A DNA stretch of 16,535 bases from an uncultured Desulfobacca sp. (GCA_937958145.1 CALGOE010000207.1:1-16535), one strand, 5' to 3'; counted from the stretch's first letter, positions 8,578 through 15,390 are shown. Translations and numbers: made by a program. Notes: generated from the sequence alone by a model not told the origin.

Positions 8578-8602
8578 CCCAAGAAATCTATAAATAAAAG
8601 AT

Positions 8603-8631
8603 ATTTTATAATGTATCTATCTTTCTATCAA
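8603..8631 (-). promoter_or_regulatory. sigma-70-like promoter of the AT-rich two-gene cassette
   Basis: On the minus strand, TTGATA (8626-8631) and TAAAAT (8603-8608) are separated by exactly 17 nt; each matches 5 of 6 consensus bases. Transcription would start near 8596 and give a leader of about 110 nt before ATG 8483. It lies just past the rsmB stop, so the cassette need not depend on the rsmB operon. No terminator is visible between rsmB and this promoter. Confidence 0.6.
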
Positions 8632-8656
8632 TAATAAATTTCGCCATATGCGGCCG

Positions 8657-10060
8657 TTAAGACATTCTTTGCAGCACCGCCCCAAAAAAACCGTCCATCC
8701 CGTGTTCCTCCGGCGAGGTCCGGAAAAAACCCTGCTCATCAAGAAAATCCCGAGCCGGTAAAGCCGATTGTCCTTTCGGCCCGAGCGGCGCAAAGTCTAA
8801 GTGGCGTGCCAGAAACTCCTGCACCACAGTTTCGTTTTCCTCGGCGGTAGTAGTGCAGGTGATATAGAGCAGCAGTCCCCCCGGCCGTACAGACGGGGCC
8901 GCCTGCAGCAGCAGGAGGCGCTGCACGCCGGCAAAGCGCTCGATATCTTGGGGTTGGCGCCGCCATTTCAGCTCCGGGTGGCGGCGCAGCACCCCCAGCC
9001 CCGAGCAGGGCGCATCGATAAGGACGCGGTCAAACAGGGAGCGGCGATCCAGAGGCAACGGTTGGCTGGCGTCAGCCTGGAGGAGGGAGATACCGGATCC
9101 GTGCAGGCGTTGGACCTGCTGCCGCAGAGCGCTGAGGCGTCGCAGGTTGTTGTCCAGGGCCAGGATAAGGCCATCACCCCCGAGAATTTGTGCCAGGTGC
9201 GTCGTCTTGCCACCCCGCCCGGCGCCGATCTCCAGAATCCTCTGTCCAGGTCGGGCCCGGAGCAGCAGCGTCACCAACTGCGCCGCCTCATCCTGAAACA
9301 GCCACAGCCCCCTCTGGTACGAAGGCAGGCTGAAGGGAGCCCGGGGCAGCGAGCGCATGATCAGACCGAACGGCGAAAAACGGCAGGAATCCGCCGCCAC
9401 GCCTTCTTCTTGCAGGACGGCGCGCAAGGTCTCCCGACTGACCAGGTTCGTGTTCACCCTGATCGTCAAAGGCGGCAGGGCATTGACCGCCGCTCCTCGC
9501 CGCCAGGCCCGCTCCGGCCCCAACTCCTGCAGCCACCGGGCCGCCAGCCAATCGGGCAGAGAGGCGGCTACCGCCAGGGCGCTCACCGGTTCCGCCGCCG
9601 GATCCGGCAGTGTCATGGCTTTACCCGAAACGGCCAGTTGGCGCCCCACGGCATTGATGAACGATTGCAACGCCGGCGGCAGCCGCCGGGCTTTGGCCAG
9701 ATTGACGGCCTCGGCCACCGCCGCCTGCACCGGGATGCGGTCCAAAAAAAGAAGCTGGTAGGCCGTCAGGCGCAGAATATCCAGAACTGCCGGGTGCAGA
9801 CGGTGGATGGGCGTGGTCGCCGTCTGGGCCAGGACATAATCCAACCGCCGCCGCCAACGCATCACCCCCGTGGTCAGCTCCCGCACCAACGCCTGGTCCG
9901 CCCGGGACAGATCGGCCTGGCGAGCCAAGGTTGCTGCTAGCAGGTCATCCAAAAAGGGACCGGCAGGACCGCCGGGAGGATTGAGGCGCTGCCAGGTCGA
10001 GAGAATCTCCAGGGCCAGAAAACGGGGATTGGCTGTGCGGGGGGGGTTCGTTTTTTTCAA
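8657..10060 (-). CDS. rsmB: 16S rRNA (cytosine-967-C5)-methyltransferase RsmB
   Basis: Makes m5C967 in 16S rRNA using AdoMet. Its 467 aa carry an N-terminal NusB-like RNA-binding domain (about 10-145, NPRFLALEIL to FINAVGRQL) and a C-terminal Rossmann methyltransferase domain. The SAM loop is EIGAGRGGKTTHL at 277-289, where DACAAPGGKTTHL is more usual. Motif IV is DAPCSG with C352, and motif VI is ITCTTTAEENE with the presumed nucleophile C402. The start is TTG at 10060, overlapping the DUF116 stop as TTGA, with GGAG 3 nt upstream. A TTG start with stop overlap suggests translation by re-initiation. It is the last gene of the def-fmt-DUF116-rsmB operon. The SAM loop change does not remove known catalytic residues. 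Confidence 0.93.
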   Translation of the reverse strand: MKKTNPPRTANPRFLALEILSTWQRLNPPGGPAGPFLDDLLAATLARQADLSRADQALVRELTTGVMRWRRRLDYVLAQTATTPIHRLHPAVLDILRLTAYQLLFLDRIPVQAAVAEAVNLAKARRLPPALQSFINAVGRQLAVSGKAMTLPDPAAEPVSALAVAASLPDWLAARWLQELGPERAWRRGAAVNALPPLTIRVNTNLVSRETLRAVLQEEGVAADSCRFSPFGLIMRSLPRAPFSLPSYQRGLWLFQDEAAQLVTLLLRARPGQRILEIGAGRGGKTTHLAQILGGDGLILALDNNLRRLSALRQQVQRLHGSGISLLQADASQPLPLDRRSLFDRVLIDAPCSGLGVLRRHPELKWRRQPQDIERFAGVQRLLLLQAAPSVRPGGLLLYITCTTTAEENETVVQEFLARHLDFAPLGPKGQSALPARDFLDEQGFFRTSPEEHGMDGFFGAVLQRMS

Positions 10061-10896
10061 GACTCCGAGGAGGGAGCGGCCAAAAAGGCCTGAACCGCCT
10101 GTTCCACCCGGCTTAGGTCCACCTGCGTATCATAACAAGGACCATTGGGGCGGTGGTTGAGGATGCCAAAGACCGGCAGCGGGTAACTGTCCTGGAGGCC
10201 GCTCACCAGGTCCCGTTCGCAGGCCACGGCGATAATGACCTTGGGACGACGCTCGACAATAATCCGCCGGGCAATGGTGCCGCCGGTGGCCACGGCCAGT
10301 CCCACCTGATATTTATCGGAGATTTCCACCAAGCCTTTAATATGGCATCTGCCGCAGCGCTTGCAATTCTCCACATTGCCGGTGATCCGCACCGGGCAGT
10401 CATGAAACTGCAGGCAGTGGGGCATGAGCAACAGGATCTTCTCCGGCCGGGCCTTGATATGCTGGGCCAGCACCAACTGATTGTTGATCTCCACAAAGGA
10501 CTGCTGCACCCGTTCCTTGCTGACGCCGAAGAGGCGGCCGACGCCGATGAGCAGGGGAAAAACAATCTTGACAATAATACCCCGCAGCTTCCGGGAGATA
10601 AAAAGGTCGCGGCCCAGGATAATAGTCAGGGTCAACAAAAAAACGCCGGCCAGAATCAGAGCGATCAGGATGCCGAAGATGATCCCCAAAATAAGGGGCA
10701 GCTTGGGATGAATGTTGGTGAAGCCAACATAGGGGACGTACCAGAGCAACGCCAGAATGGGCCCCAGCAACAGGCAGGTGGCCACCAGGAGGCCGATAAA
10801 GATGCGTTTCTGGGGTCGCAGGGAATTGCCGCCATGGAGAACAACGGCGGGCTGCTCCGGAGGAGGCGTCTTGTCCATAGTTAACTTAGGGCCCAT
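10057..10896 (-). CDS. DUF116 family membrane protein with cysteine cluster
   Basis: 279 aa, function unknown. Two membrane helices at about 32-57 and 65-95 are followed by a cytoplasmic-looking domain with a dense cysteine set: C161 (MPHC), C167 (HDCP), C178, C181 and C184 (NCKRCGRC), then CERD and GPC near the end. The set suits a metal or iron-sulfur centre (inference). ATG 10896 is chosen because GAAGGA lies 7 nt upstream. The frame stays open for 48 more codons to 11040, but that stretch runs through a REP-like palindrome and is low-complexity, so it is probably non-coding. ATG 10878 is a weaker alternative. The gene sits between fmt and rsmB, an order I recall from deltaproteobacteria, and may have a role linked to translation or RNA modification; that is context only. 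Confidence 0.85.
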   Translation of the reverse strand: MGPKLTMDKTPPPEQPAVVLHGGNSLRPQKRIFIGLLVATCLLLGPILALLWYVPYVGFTNIHPKLPLILGIIFGILIALILAGVFLLTLTIILGRDLFISRKLRGIIVKIVFPLLIGVGRLFGVSKERVQQSFVEINNQLVLAQHIKARPEKILLLMPHCLQFHDCPVRITGNVENCKRCGRCHIKGLVEISDKYQVGLAVATGGTIARRIIVERRPKVIIAVACERDLVSGLQDSYPLPVFGILNHRPNGPCYDTQVDLSRVEQAVQAFLAAPSSES

Positions 10897-10912
10897 CCAA
10901 AAATCCTTCAAT

Positions 10913-10938
10913 CCCTCGCCCCGCCGGCGGGGAGAGGG
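10913..10938. repeat. REP-like palindrome between fmt and DUF116
   Basis: CCCTC-g-CCCCGCC followed at once by GGCGGGG-a-GAGGG: a near-perfect 26-nt palindrome, continued by TTTGGATGAGGGG. The GGCGGGGAGAGGG core followed by a TGAGGGG tail resembles intergenic repeats spread through many bacterial genomes. It lies 3 nt upstream of the DUF116 ribosome-binding site and inside the def operon transcript, so it could stabilise upstream mRNA or hinder DUF116 translation. Confidence 0.7.
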
Positions 10939-11040
10939 TTTGGATGAGGGGCATAGGATAATATTGCAGATAGTTGTAGATGGTGTGGCTCCGGGTCTGT
11001 ATATCAGGTTCCTATCCCACAGCTCGTTGCCGCCTGGCAA

Positions 11041-11982
11041 CTAACCCAACCGCTGCTGCAAAAGTTTCTGGCCCCGGGCAAACTCCAGGGCACACAGGCG
11101 CCGACGCCCGGCCAGTTGCAGTTCCTGGATCCAGAGGCTGCCGTCGCCGCAGGCTATCTCCACCCCGGCCTCGGTCACTTGCAGGACCGTGCCGGGTGGC
11201 ACCGCCGGCGGCAGCGATGATCCCATCGCCGGCCGGAACACCTTCAAGACTTGCCCCTGATAATAGGTATAAGCCCCGGGCTGGGGATCCAGAGCCCGGA
11301 TGAGACGCTGCAGGCTGAGGGCCGGCTGGCTGAAATCCAGGCGCGACATTGCTTTTGAAATCATCGGGGCAAAGGTGATACCGCTGGCCGGCTGCGGGAT
11401 GCGGACCGACTGACCCGCTTCGATCTGCCGGAGAGCGGTTACCAAAAGCTGCGCGCCCTGCCGGGCCAGGCGGGCTGCCAAGGTCCCGGCGGTATCATCC
11501 GGTCGGATCGGCTGTTCCTCCTGAAGAAATATATCCCCGGCATCCATCTCCAAGGTCAGCCACATGATGGTCACCCCGGTGACCTCATCGCCGTTAAGAA
11601 TAGCCCACTGAATGGGCGCCGCCCCCCGATAGCGGGGCAGCAGGGAGGCGTGGACGTTGAGTACCCCTAACCTGGGGATGTCCAACACCGCCTGGGACAA
11701 CATCTGCCCAAAGGCCGCCACCAGGATCAGGTCAGGCCGCAGCTCCTGCAGGTCGGCGACAATATCGGCCTGGCCTTTGCGGTGCGGTTGCAGGACCGGC
11801 AGGCCCAGATCCAGGGCCGCGGTCTTTACCGCCGGGTAGGTCACCTTCTGCCCCCGGCCCCGGGGCCGGTCCGGCTGGCTGACCACCGCGGCGATGTCAT
11901 AGCCCGCCGCCGCCACCGCCCGGAGGCTGGGCACGGCAAACTCCGGCGTCCCCATAAAGACCAGGCGCTGGAGCGGATTCAC
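11041..11982 (-). CDS. fmt: methionyl-tRNA formyltransferase
   Basis: Transfers a formyl group from 10-formyl-tetrahydrofolate to initiator Met-tRNA. It has 313 aa, normal for Fmt. FMGTPEFAVPSL (9-20) opens the formyltransferase domain. The catalytic residues are N109 and H111 in NVHASLLPRYRGAAPIQW and D147 in MDAGD, matching E. coli N106, H108 and D144 with a constant offset. The C-terminal OB-like domain spans about 205-313 (FSQPALSLQRLIRAL, PGAYTYYQGQVLK). The start is GTG at 11982, overlapping the def stop as GTGA, typical of coupled def-fmt pairs. The stop is followed by a 144-nt gap with a REP-like palindrome before DUF116. Confidence 0.97.
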   Translation of the reverse strand: MNPLQRLVFMGTPEFAVPSLRAVAAAGYDIAAVVSQPDRPRGRGQKVTYPAVKTAALDLGLPVLQPHRKGQADIVADLQELRPDLILVAAFGQMLSQAVLDIPRLGVLNVHASLLPRYRGAAPIQWAILNGDEVTGVTIMWLTLEMDAGDIFLQEEQPIRPDDTAGTLAARLARQGAQLLVTALRQIEAGQSVRIPQPASGITFAPMISKAMSRLDFSQPALSLQRLIRALDPQPGAYTYYQGQVLKVFRPAMGSSLPPAVPPGTVLQVTEAGVEIACGDGSLWIQELQLAGRRRLCALEFARGQKLLQQRLG

Positions 11983-12482
11983 TTTTTCAGGCTTTTCTGA
12001 AGCTGTCGTTTGTACAGGCTCCGTTTCAAACGGCTGATGCGATCAATGAACAGAATGCCATCCAGATGATCGATTTCATGCTGCAGCACCACCGCCAGCA
12101 GGTCTTTGGCCTCGATGCAGACGGGTTTGCCCTCCCGGTCCAGACCGGTCACCGTGACACAGGCCTTGCGCCGCACATCACAGGAATAATCCACCACCGA
12201 CAGACAGGCCTCTTGCTGCACCAGTTCGCCGGAAGAAGCGACGATTTCCGGATTGATGATCACATTCAGATTGCGGCCTTCTTCTTTGGGAGTAATATCA
12301 AAGACGATAACCCGATGCAAGGCCCCCACCTGATTGGCCGCCAAGCCGATACCCGGCGCCTGATACATGGTATCGGCCATATTATCAATGAGGCATTGAA
12401 TTTCCGGGGTGATCTCGGTCACCGGCTGGGCTTTGGCCTTCAGCACCGGGTCCGGATATTTTTGAATCGCTAATACCGCCAT
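11979..12482 (-). CDS. def: peptide deformylase
   Basis: Removes the formyl group from new proteins, undoing the mark made by fmt, which is encoded next. 167 aa. Motif 1 is GIGLAANQ (44-51) and motif 3 HEIDH has metal ligands H135 and H139 with catalytic E136. Motif 2 reads EACLS (91-95) where most enzymes have EGCLS; the metal-binding C93 is kept. N-terminal LAIQKYPDPVL is typical of the family. A basic C-terminal tail (SRLKRSLYKRQLQKSLKK) is present. ATG 12482 has AGGA about 10 nt upstream, slightly long. It is the first gene of the operon; a strong promoter lies about 70 nt upstream. Confidence 0.96.
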   Translation of the reverse strand: MAVLAIQKYPDPVLKAKAQPVTEITPEIQCLIDNMADTMYQAPGIGLAANQVGALHRVIVFDITPKEEGRNLNVIINPEIVASSGELVQQEACLSVVDYSCDVRRKACVTVTGLDREGKPVCIEAKDLLAVVLQHEIDHLDGILFIDRISRLKRSLYKRQLQKSLKK

Positions 12483-12527
12483 GACACCGTTATCCTGAGA
12501 GCGATCAATTATTTATGATGGGAAATG

Positions 12528-12566
12528 AATAACTTAATAATATTAATATTGTAATTATAAGTTATT
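12528..12566. promoter_or_regulatory. dyad spanning the def transcription start
   Basis: AATAACTTA (12528-12536) and TAAGTTATT (12558-12566) form a perfect 9-bp inverted repeat with a 21-nt spacer. The right arm touches the -10 box of the def promoter and the left arm lies about 10-20 nt downstream of the start site. It could be a split operator or a hairpin at the mRNA 5' end; chance is possible in such AT-rich DNA. Confidence 0.4.
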
Positions 12567-12582
12567 GTGCAGGGAAATTCAA
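12554..12582 (-). promoter_or_regulatory. sigma-70 promoter of the def-fmt-DUF116-rsmB operon
   Basis: On the minus strand, -35 TTGAAT (12577-12582) and a perfect -10 TATAAT (12554-12559) are 17 nt apart. The start site would be near 12547, giving a leader of about 65 nt before def. Confidence 0.65.
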
Positions 12583-12613
12583 GACAACTGTGGCCAAGGG
12601 AGCCCGTCGCCAA

Positions 12614-12629
12614 GGGTGGCGGCCCACCC
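12614..12629. repeat. hairpin GGGTGG-cggc-CCACCC with an overlapping alternative
   Basis: A perfect 6-bp stem, 12614-12619 with 12624-12629. The sequence CGCCA-aggg-TGGCG at 12608-12621 forms a second stem that uses the same TGG bases, so only one can form at a time. Function unknown. Confidence 0.4.
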
Positions 12630-12646
12630 GGACAGCATGAAAATAT

Positions 12647-12692
12647 CAGGGCGGGCCGTGGCCGCCGGAAATGACGGACCCGGCCCGCCCTG
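12647..12692 (-). terminator. long GC-rich hairpin, possible terminator downstream of the zinc-ribbon gene
   Basis: CAGGGCGGGCCG (12647-12658) pairs perfectly with CGGCCCGCCCTG (12681-12692), a 12-bp stem with a 22-nt loop. On the minus strand it is followed by ATATTTTC, a short T-rich stretch, so it may end transcripts from the 64-aa gene and katG before def. Confidence 0.45.
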
Positions 12693-12711
12693 GAAAACCC
12701 GAAGATTCGAT

Positions 12712-12765
12712 CTTTGGCCTTCCCCTCAAAGGACATGAAAAGGCCAAAGGAGCCCTTTGCAAGGG
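12712..12765. repeat. two further inverted repeats
   Basis: CTTTGGCCTT (12712-12721) pairs with AAGGCCAAAG (12740-12749), a perfect 10-bp stem with an 18-nt loop. Right beside it, CCCTT-tgc-AAGGG (12753-12765) forms a short hairpin. Both lie just after the zinc-ribbon gene on its strand and may act in termination or RNA stability. Confidence 0.45.
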
Positions 12766-12797
12766 ACACCCCTTAGCCTGAGAGGTGTTGGGCGAGT

Positions 12798-12992
12798 TTA
12801 GAGATCGATGATCATCTCGGCTTCATTGCCGCATTGCGTGCAGGTAAAGGTGCCCTTGCCTTTCTTCGGCTGACCACTCGGAGTTGTCTCGCCAGCCTTG
12901 CCCTCGATGATCACCTCTTCACACCTGATGGTCATCTCAGCCTCATTGCCGCAGTTTTCACAGGTGCACATCATAACCTTTTTGTGTTCCAT
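12798..12992 (-). CDS. 64-aa protein with two zinc-ribbon knuckles
   Basis: A small cytoplasmic protein with two copies of the same knuckle: CENCGNEAEM at 11-20 and CTQCGNEAEM at 51-60, preceded by C9 and T50 respectively. The four cysteines C11, C14, C51 and C54 would form one zinc ribbon; C9 and C24 are extra. The linker (30-48) is rich in Gly, Lys and Pro. ATG 12992 has a strong AGAGGA 7 nt upstream. It follows katG on the same strand after 163 nt, so it may belong to the peroxide-response group, perhaps as a redox-sensitive zinc protein; this is inference from context. I do not recognise a named family. Confidence 0.8.
   Translation of the reverse strand: MEHKKVMMCTCENCGNEAEMTIRCEEVIIEGKAGETTPSGQPKKGKGTFTCTQCGNEAEMIIDL
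12807..12953. repeat. 27-nt imperfect direct repeat inside the zinc-ribbon gene
   Basis: Bases 12807-12833 and 12927-12953 agree at 24 of 27 positions and start exactly 120 nt (40 codons) apart. They encode the two GNEAEM knuckles. The DNA-level likeness points to internal duplication of one knuckle. Confidence 0.75.
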
Positions 12993-13073
12993 GGCGCTAT
13001 CCTCTTGGTTGGTGGTTTCCGGTTTTTCAAAAAAGTCTAGCCTGCTCGCATAATTCGCGCTGCATGTCTGAGC

Positions 13074-13142
13074 CCAACCATGACGGTTGGAGCCCAGGAA
13101 ATGGGGGGCAGGTGAGGACCATCTTCCCAGCCTGCCACCCCC
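13074..13142 (-). terminator. hairpins downstream of katG
   Basis: GGCAGG (13107-13112) pairs with CCTGCC (13131-13136), extended by GGGG and CCCC across a bulged A; this follows the katG stop on the minus strand. Further on, CCAACC-atgac-GGTTGG (13074-13090) is a perfect 6-bp hairpin flanked by GAGCCC direct repeats (13070-13075 and 13090-13095). No T-run follows either, so termination is uncertain. Confidence 0.4.
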
Positions 13143-13155
13143 ACTCAGCTAATGA

Positions 13156-15348
13156 CTACGCCAGATCAAACCGGTCCAGGTTCATGACCTTGTGCCAGGC
13201 GGCGATGAAGTCGTGGACAAACTTCTCCTGGGCGTCGTCGGCGGCGTAGACCTCGGCGATGGCCCGGAGCTGGGAGTTGTGGCCGAAGATCAAATCCACC
13301 CGGGTGGCGGTCCACTTGGCCGCGCCGGTGGCCCGGTCATACCCTTGGAAGAGCTCGTTGTCCTCGGAGATGGGCTTCCACTCCGTCCCCATGTCCAACA
13401 GGTTCACGAAGAAGTCGTTGCTGAGGGTCCCGGGCCGGTCGGTAAAGACGCCATGCGCAGTCCCGCCGAAGTTGGCGTTCAGGGCCCGCATACCCCCCAC
13501 CAGGACCGTCATTTCCGGCGCGCTCAGGGACAGCAGCTGGGCCTTGTCCACCAGCAGCTCCTCAGTGGCGACGGCGTACTTCTTTTTCAGGTAGTTGCGG
13601 AAGCCGTCGGCAACGGGTTCCAGGACCGCGAAGGACTCCACATCGGTCTGCTCCGGGGTGGCATCAGTGCGCCCCGGGTTGAAGGGCACGGTAACATTGA
13701 AACCAGCCTGCTTGGCGGCCGCTTCCACCGCGGCGCACCCTCCCAACACAATCAGGTCGGCCAGAGACACTTTTTTGCCGCCGGTCTGGGCCCGGTTGAA
13801 CTCCTGCTGGATCTGCTCCAGGGCCTGCAGCACCTTCTGGAGCTGGGCCGGCTGGTTCACCTCCCAGTCCTTCTGGGGCGCCAGCCGGAGGCGGGCGCCG
13901 TTGGCCCCGCCCCGCTTGTCGGAGTTGCGGAAGGTGGCGGCCGACGACCAGGCGGTGTAGACCAGCTCCGGGATGGTCAGACCCGCGGCCAGGATCTTGG
14001 CCTTCAAGGCGGCGATGTCGGCGGCGTCAATGAGCGCATGGTCCACCGGCGGCACCGGATCCTGCCAGATGAGGTCCTCGGCCGGCACTTCCGGGCCCAG
14101 ATAACGGGATTTTGGCCCCATGTCCCGGTGGGTCAGCTTGAACCAGGCCCGGGCGTAGGCCTCGGCAAACTCCGCCGGGTTGTCCCGGAAGCGCCGCGCG
14201 ATCTTTTCATAGACCGGATCGAAGCGCAGGGCCAGGTCCGCGGTGGTCATCATGGTGAGGACCTTTTTGGCCGGGTTGTGGGCCGCGGGGGCCATATCCT
14301 GCTCCGCCACATTCTTGGGCCGCCACTGCCAGGCGCCGGCCGGGCTTTTGGTCAGCTCCCACTCATAGTCAAAGAGCATGTGGAAATAGCCCATATCCCA
14401 CTGGGTCGGGTTGGGGGTCCAGGCGCCTTCCAGGCCGCTGCTGATGGTGTCATCGCCCTTGCCGGTGCCGAAGCTGCTCTTCCAGCCCAGACCCTGTTGC
14501 TCAATGGGCGCCGCCTCCGGTTCCGGCCCCACGTGGGAGGCGGGACCGGCGCCGTGGCACTTGCCGAAGGTGTGGCCGCCGGCGATGAGGGCCACGGTCT
14601 CTTCGTCGTTCATGGCCATGCGGCGGAAGGTCTCCCGCACGTCCCGGGCCGAGGCCACCGGGTCGGGGTTGCCGTTGGGCCCTTCCGGGTTGACATAGAT
14701 CAGGCCCATCTGCACTGCGGCCAGGGGGTTTTCCAGCTCCCGGTCGCCGTGATAGCGCTCATCGGCCAGCCACTGGGTCTCGGGGCCCCAATAGACCTCC
14801 TCGGGCTCCCAGACATCCTCCCGGCCGCCGCCGAAGCCGAACATCTTCAGGCCCATGGACTCCATGGCGACGTTGCCGGCCAGGATCATGAGGTCCGCCC
14901 AGGAGAGCTGCTTGCCGTATTTCTTCTTGATGGGCCAGAGCAGCCGCCGGGCCTTGTCCAGGTTGACGTTGTCCGGCCAACTGTTGACCGGCGCGAAACG
15001 CTGCAGCCCCATGCCGGCCCCGCCCCGGCCGTCGCTGATGCGGTAGGTGCCGGCCAGATGCCAGGCCATGCGGATGAAAAGCCCGCCGTAGTGGCCGTAA
15101 TCGGCCGGCCACCAGTCCTGGGAATCGGTCATCAGGGCCTTAAGGTCCTCCTTGACCGCCGCCAGGTCCAGTTTCTTGAATTCTTCCCGATAGTTGAAAT
15201 CCTTCCCCAAGGGATTGCCCAGAGGGCAGTTCTGGTGCAGGATCTTGAGATTCAATTGGTTCGGCCACCAATCTTTGCTGGTCATACCGCGGCGGGCTTT
15301 AAACGGATTGCCTTTGCCCGTCACCGGGCACTTGCTCTCTTCACTCAT
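13156..15348 (-). CDS. katG: catalase-peroxidase KatG
   Basis: A heme enzyme that destroys hydrogen peroxide and also acts as a peroxidase. 730 aa, full length with both the catalytic N-terminal and the degenerate C-terminal peroxidase-like domains. Distal heme residues are R93, W96 and H97 (RMAWH). The Met-Tyr-Trp adduct needed for catalase activity is complete: W96, Y218 and M244, matching M. tuberculosis W107, Y229 and M255 with a constant offset of 11. The proximal heme ligand is H259 (GGHTFGKCHGA). The mobile arginine is R408 in HRDMG. ATG 15348 has a very strong GAGGAGG site 7 nt upstream. No signal peptide, so cytoplasmic. It lies 132 nt after perR, with Fur-family-like operator sequence between them, so PerR control is likely. 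Confidence 0.98.
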   Translation of the reverse strand: MSEESKCPVTGKGNPFKARRGMTSKDWWPNQLNLKILHQNCPLGNPLGKDFNYREEFKKLDLAAVKEDLKALMTDSQDWWPADYGHYGGLFIRMAWHLAGTYRISDGRGGAGMGLQRFAPVNSWPDNVNLDKARRLLWPIKKKYGKQLSWADLMILAGNVAMESMGLKMFGFGGGREDVWEPEEVYWGPETQWLADERYHGDRELENPLAAVQMGLIYVNPEGPNGNPDPVASARDVRETFRRMAMNDEETVALIAGGHTFGKCHGAGPASHVGPEPEAAPIEQQGLGWKSSFGTGKGDDTISSGLEGAWTPNPTQWDMGYFHMLFDYEWELTKSPAGAWQWRPKNVAEQDMAPAAHNPAKKVLTMMTTADLALRFDPVYEKIARRFRDNPAEFAEAYARAWFKLTHRDMGPKSRYLGPEVPAEDLIWQDPVPPVDHALIDAADIAALKAKILAAGLTIPELVYTAWSSAATFRNSDKRGGANGARLRLAPQKDWEVNQPAQLQKVLQALEQIQQEFNRAQTGGKKVSLADLIVLGGCAAVEAAAKQAGFNVTVPFNPGRTDATPEQTDVESFAVLEPVADGFRNYLKKKYAVATEELLVDKAQLLSLSAPEMTVLVGGMRALNANFGGTAHGVFTDRPGTLSNDFFVNLLDMGTEWKPISEDNELFQGYDRATGAAKWTATRVDLIFGHNSQLRAIAEVYAADDAQEKFVHDFIAAWHKVMNLDRFDLA

Positions 15349-15390
15349 GCTGTTTCCTCCTCTGGTTCTCCAACCTTATATACTGTTCAT

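Larger units (their letters stand above)
12483..12797. other. non-coding gap of 315 nt before def
   Basis: The half next to def (12483-12570) is AT-rich and holds the def promoter and a dyad. The other half (12600-12770) is GC-rich and carries several inverted repeats, two of them mutually exclusive. A 86-codon frame here overlaps the promoter and looks like noise. No gene is supported. Confidence 0.7.

Noticed and set aside
7717..8656. Insertion sequence or integron explanation for the AT-rich block
   Set aside because: No transposase or integrase, no terminal inverted repeats and no target duplication could be seen at the edges.
10897..11040. N-terminal extension of DUF116 by 48 residues
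   Set aside because: It reads through a REP-like palindrome and lacks a ribosome site, whereas ATG 10896 has GAAGGA at 7 nt.
12509..12769. 86-codon minus-strand frame upstream of def
   Set aside because: It covers the def promoter and several hairpins, ends in AT-rich noise and has no homologous look.
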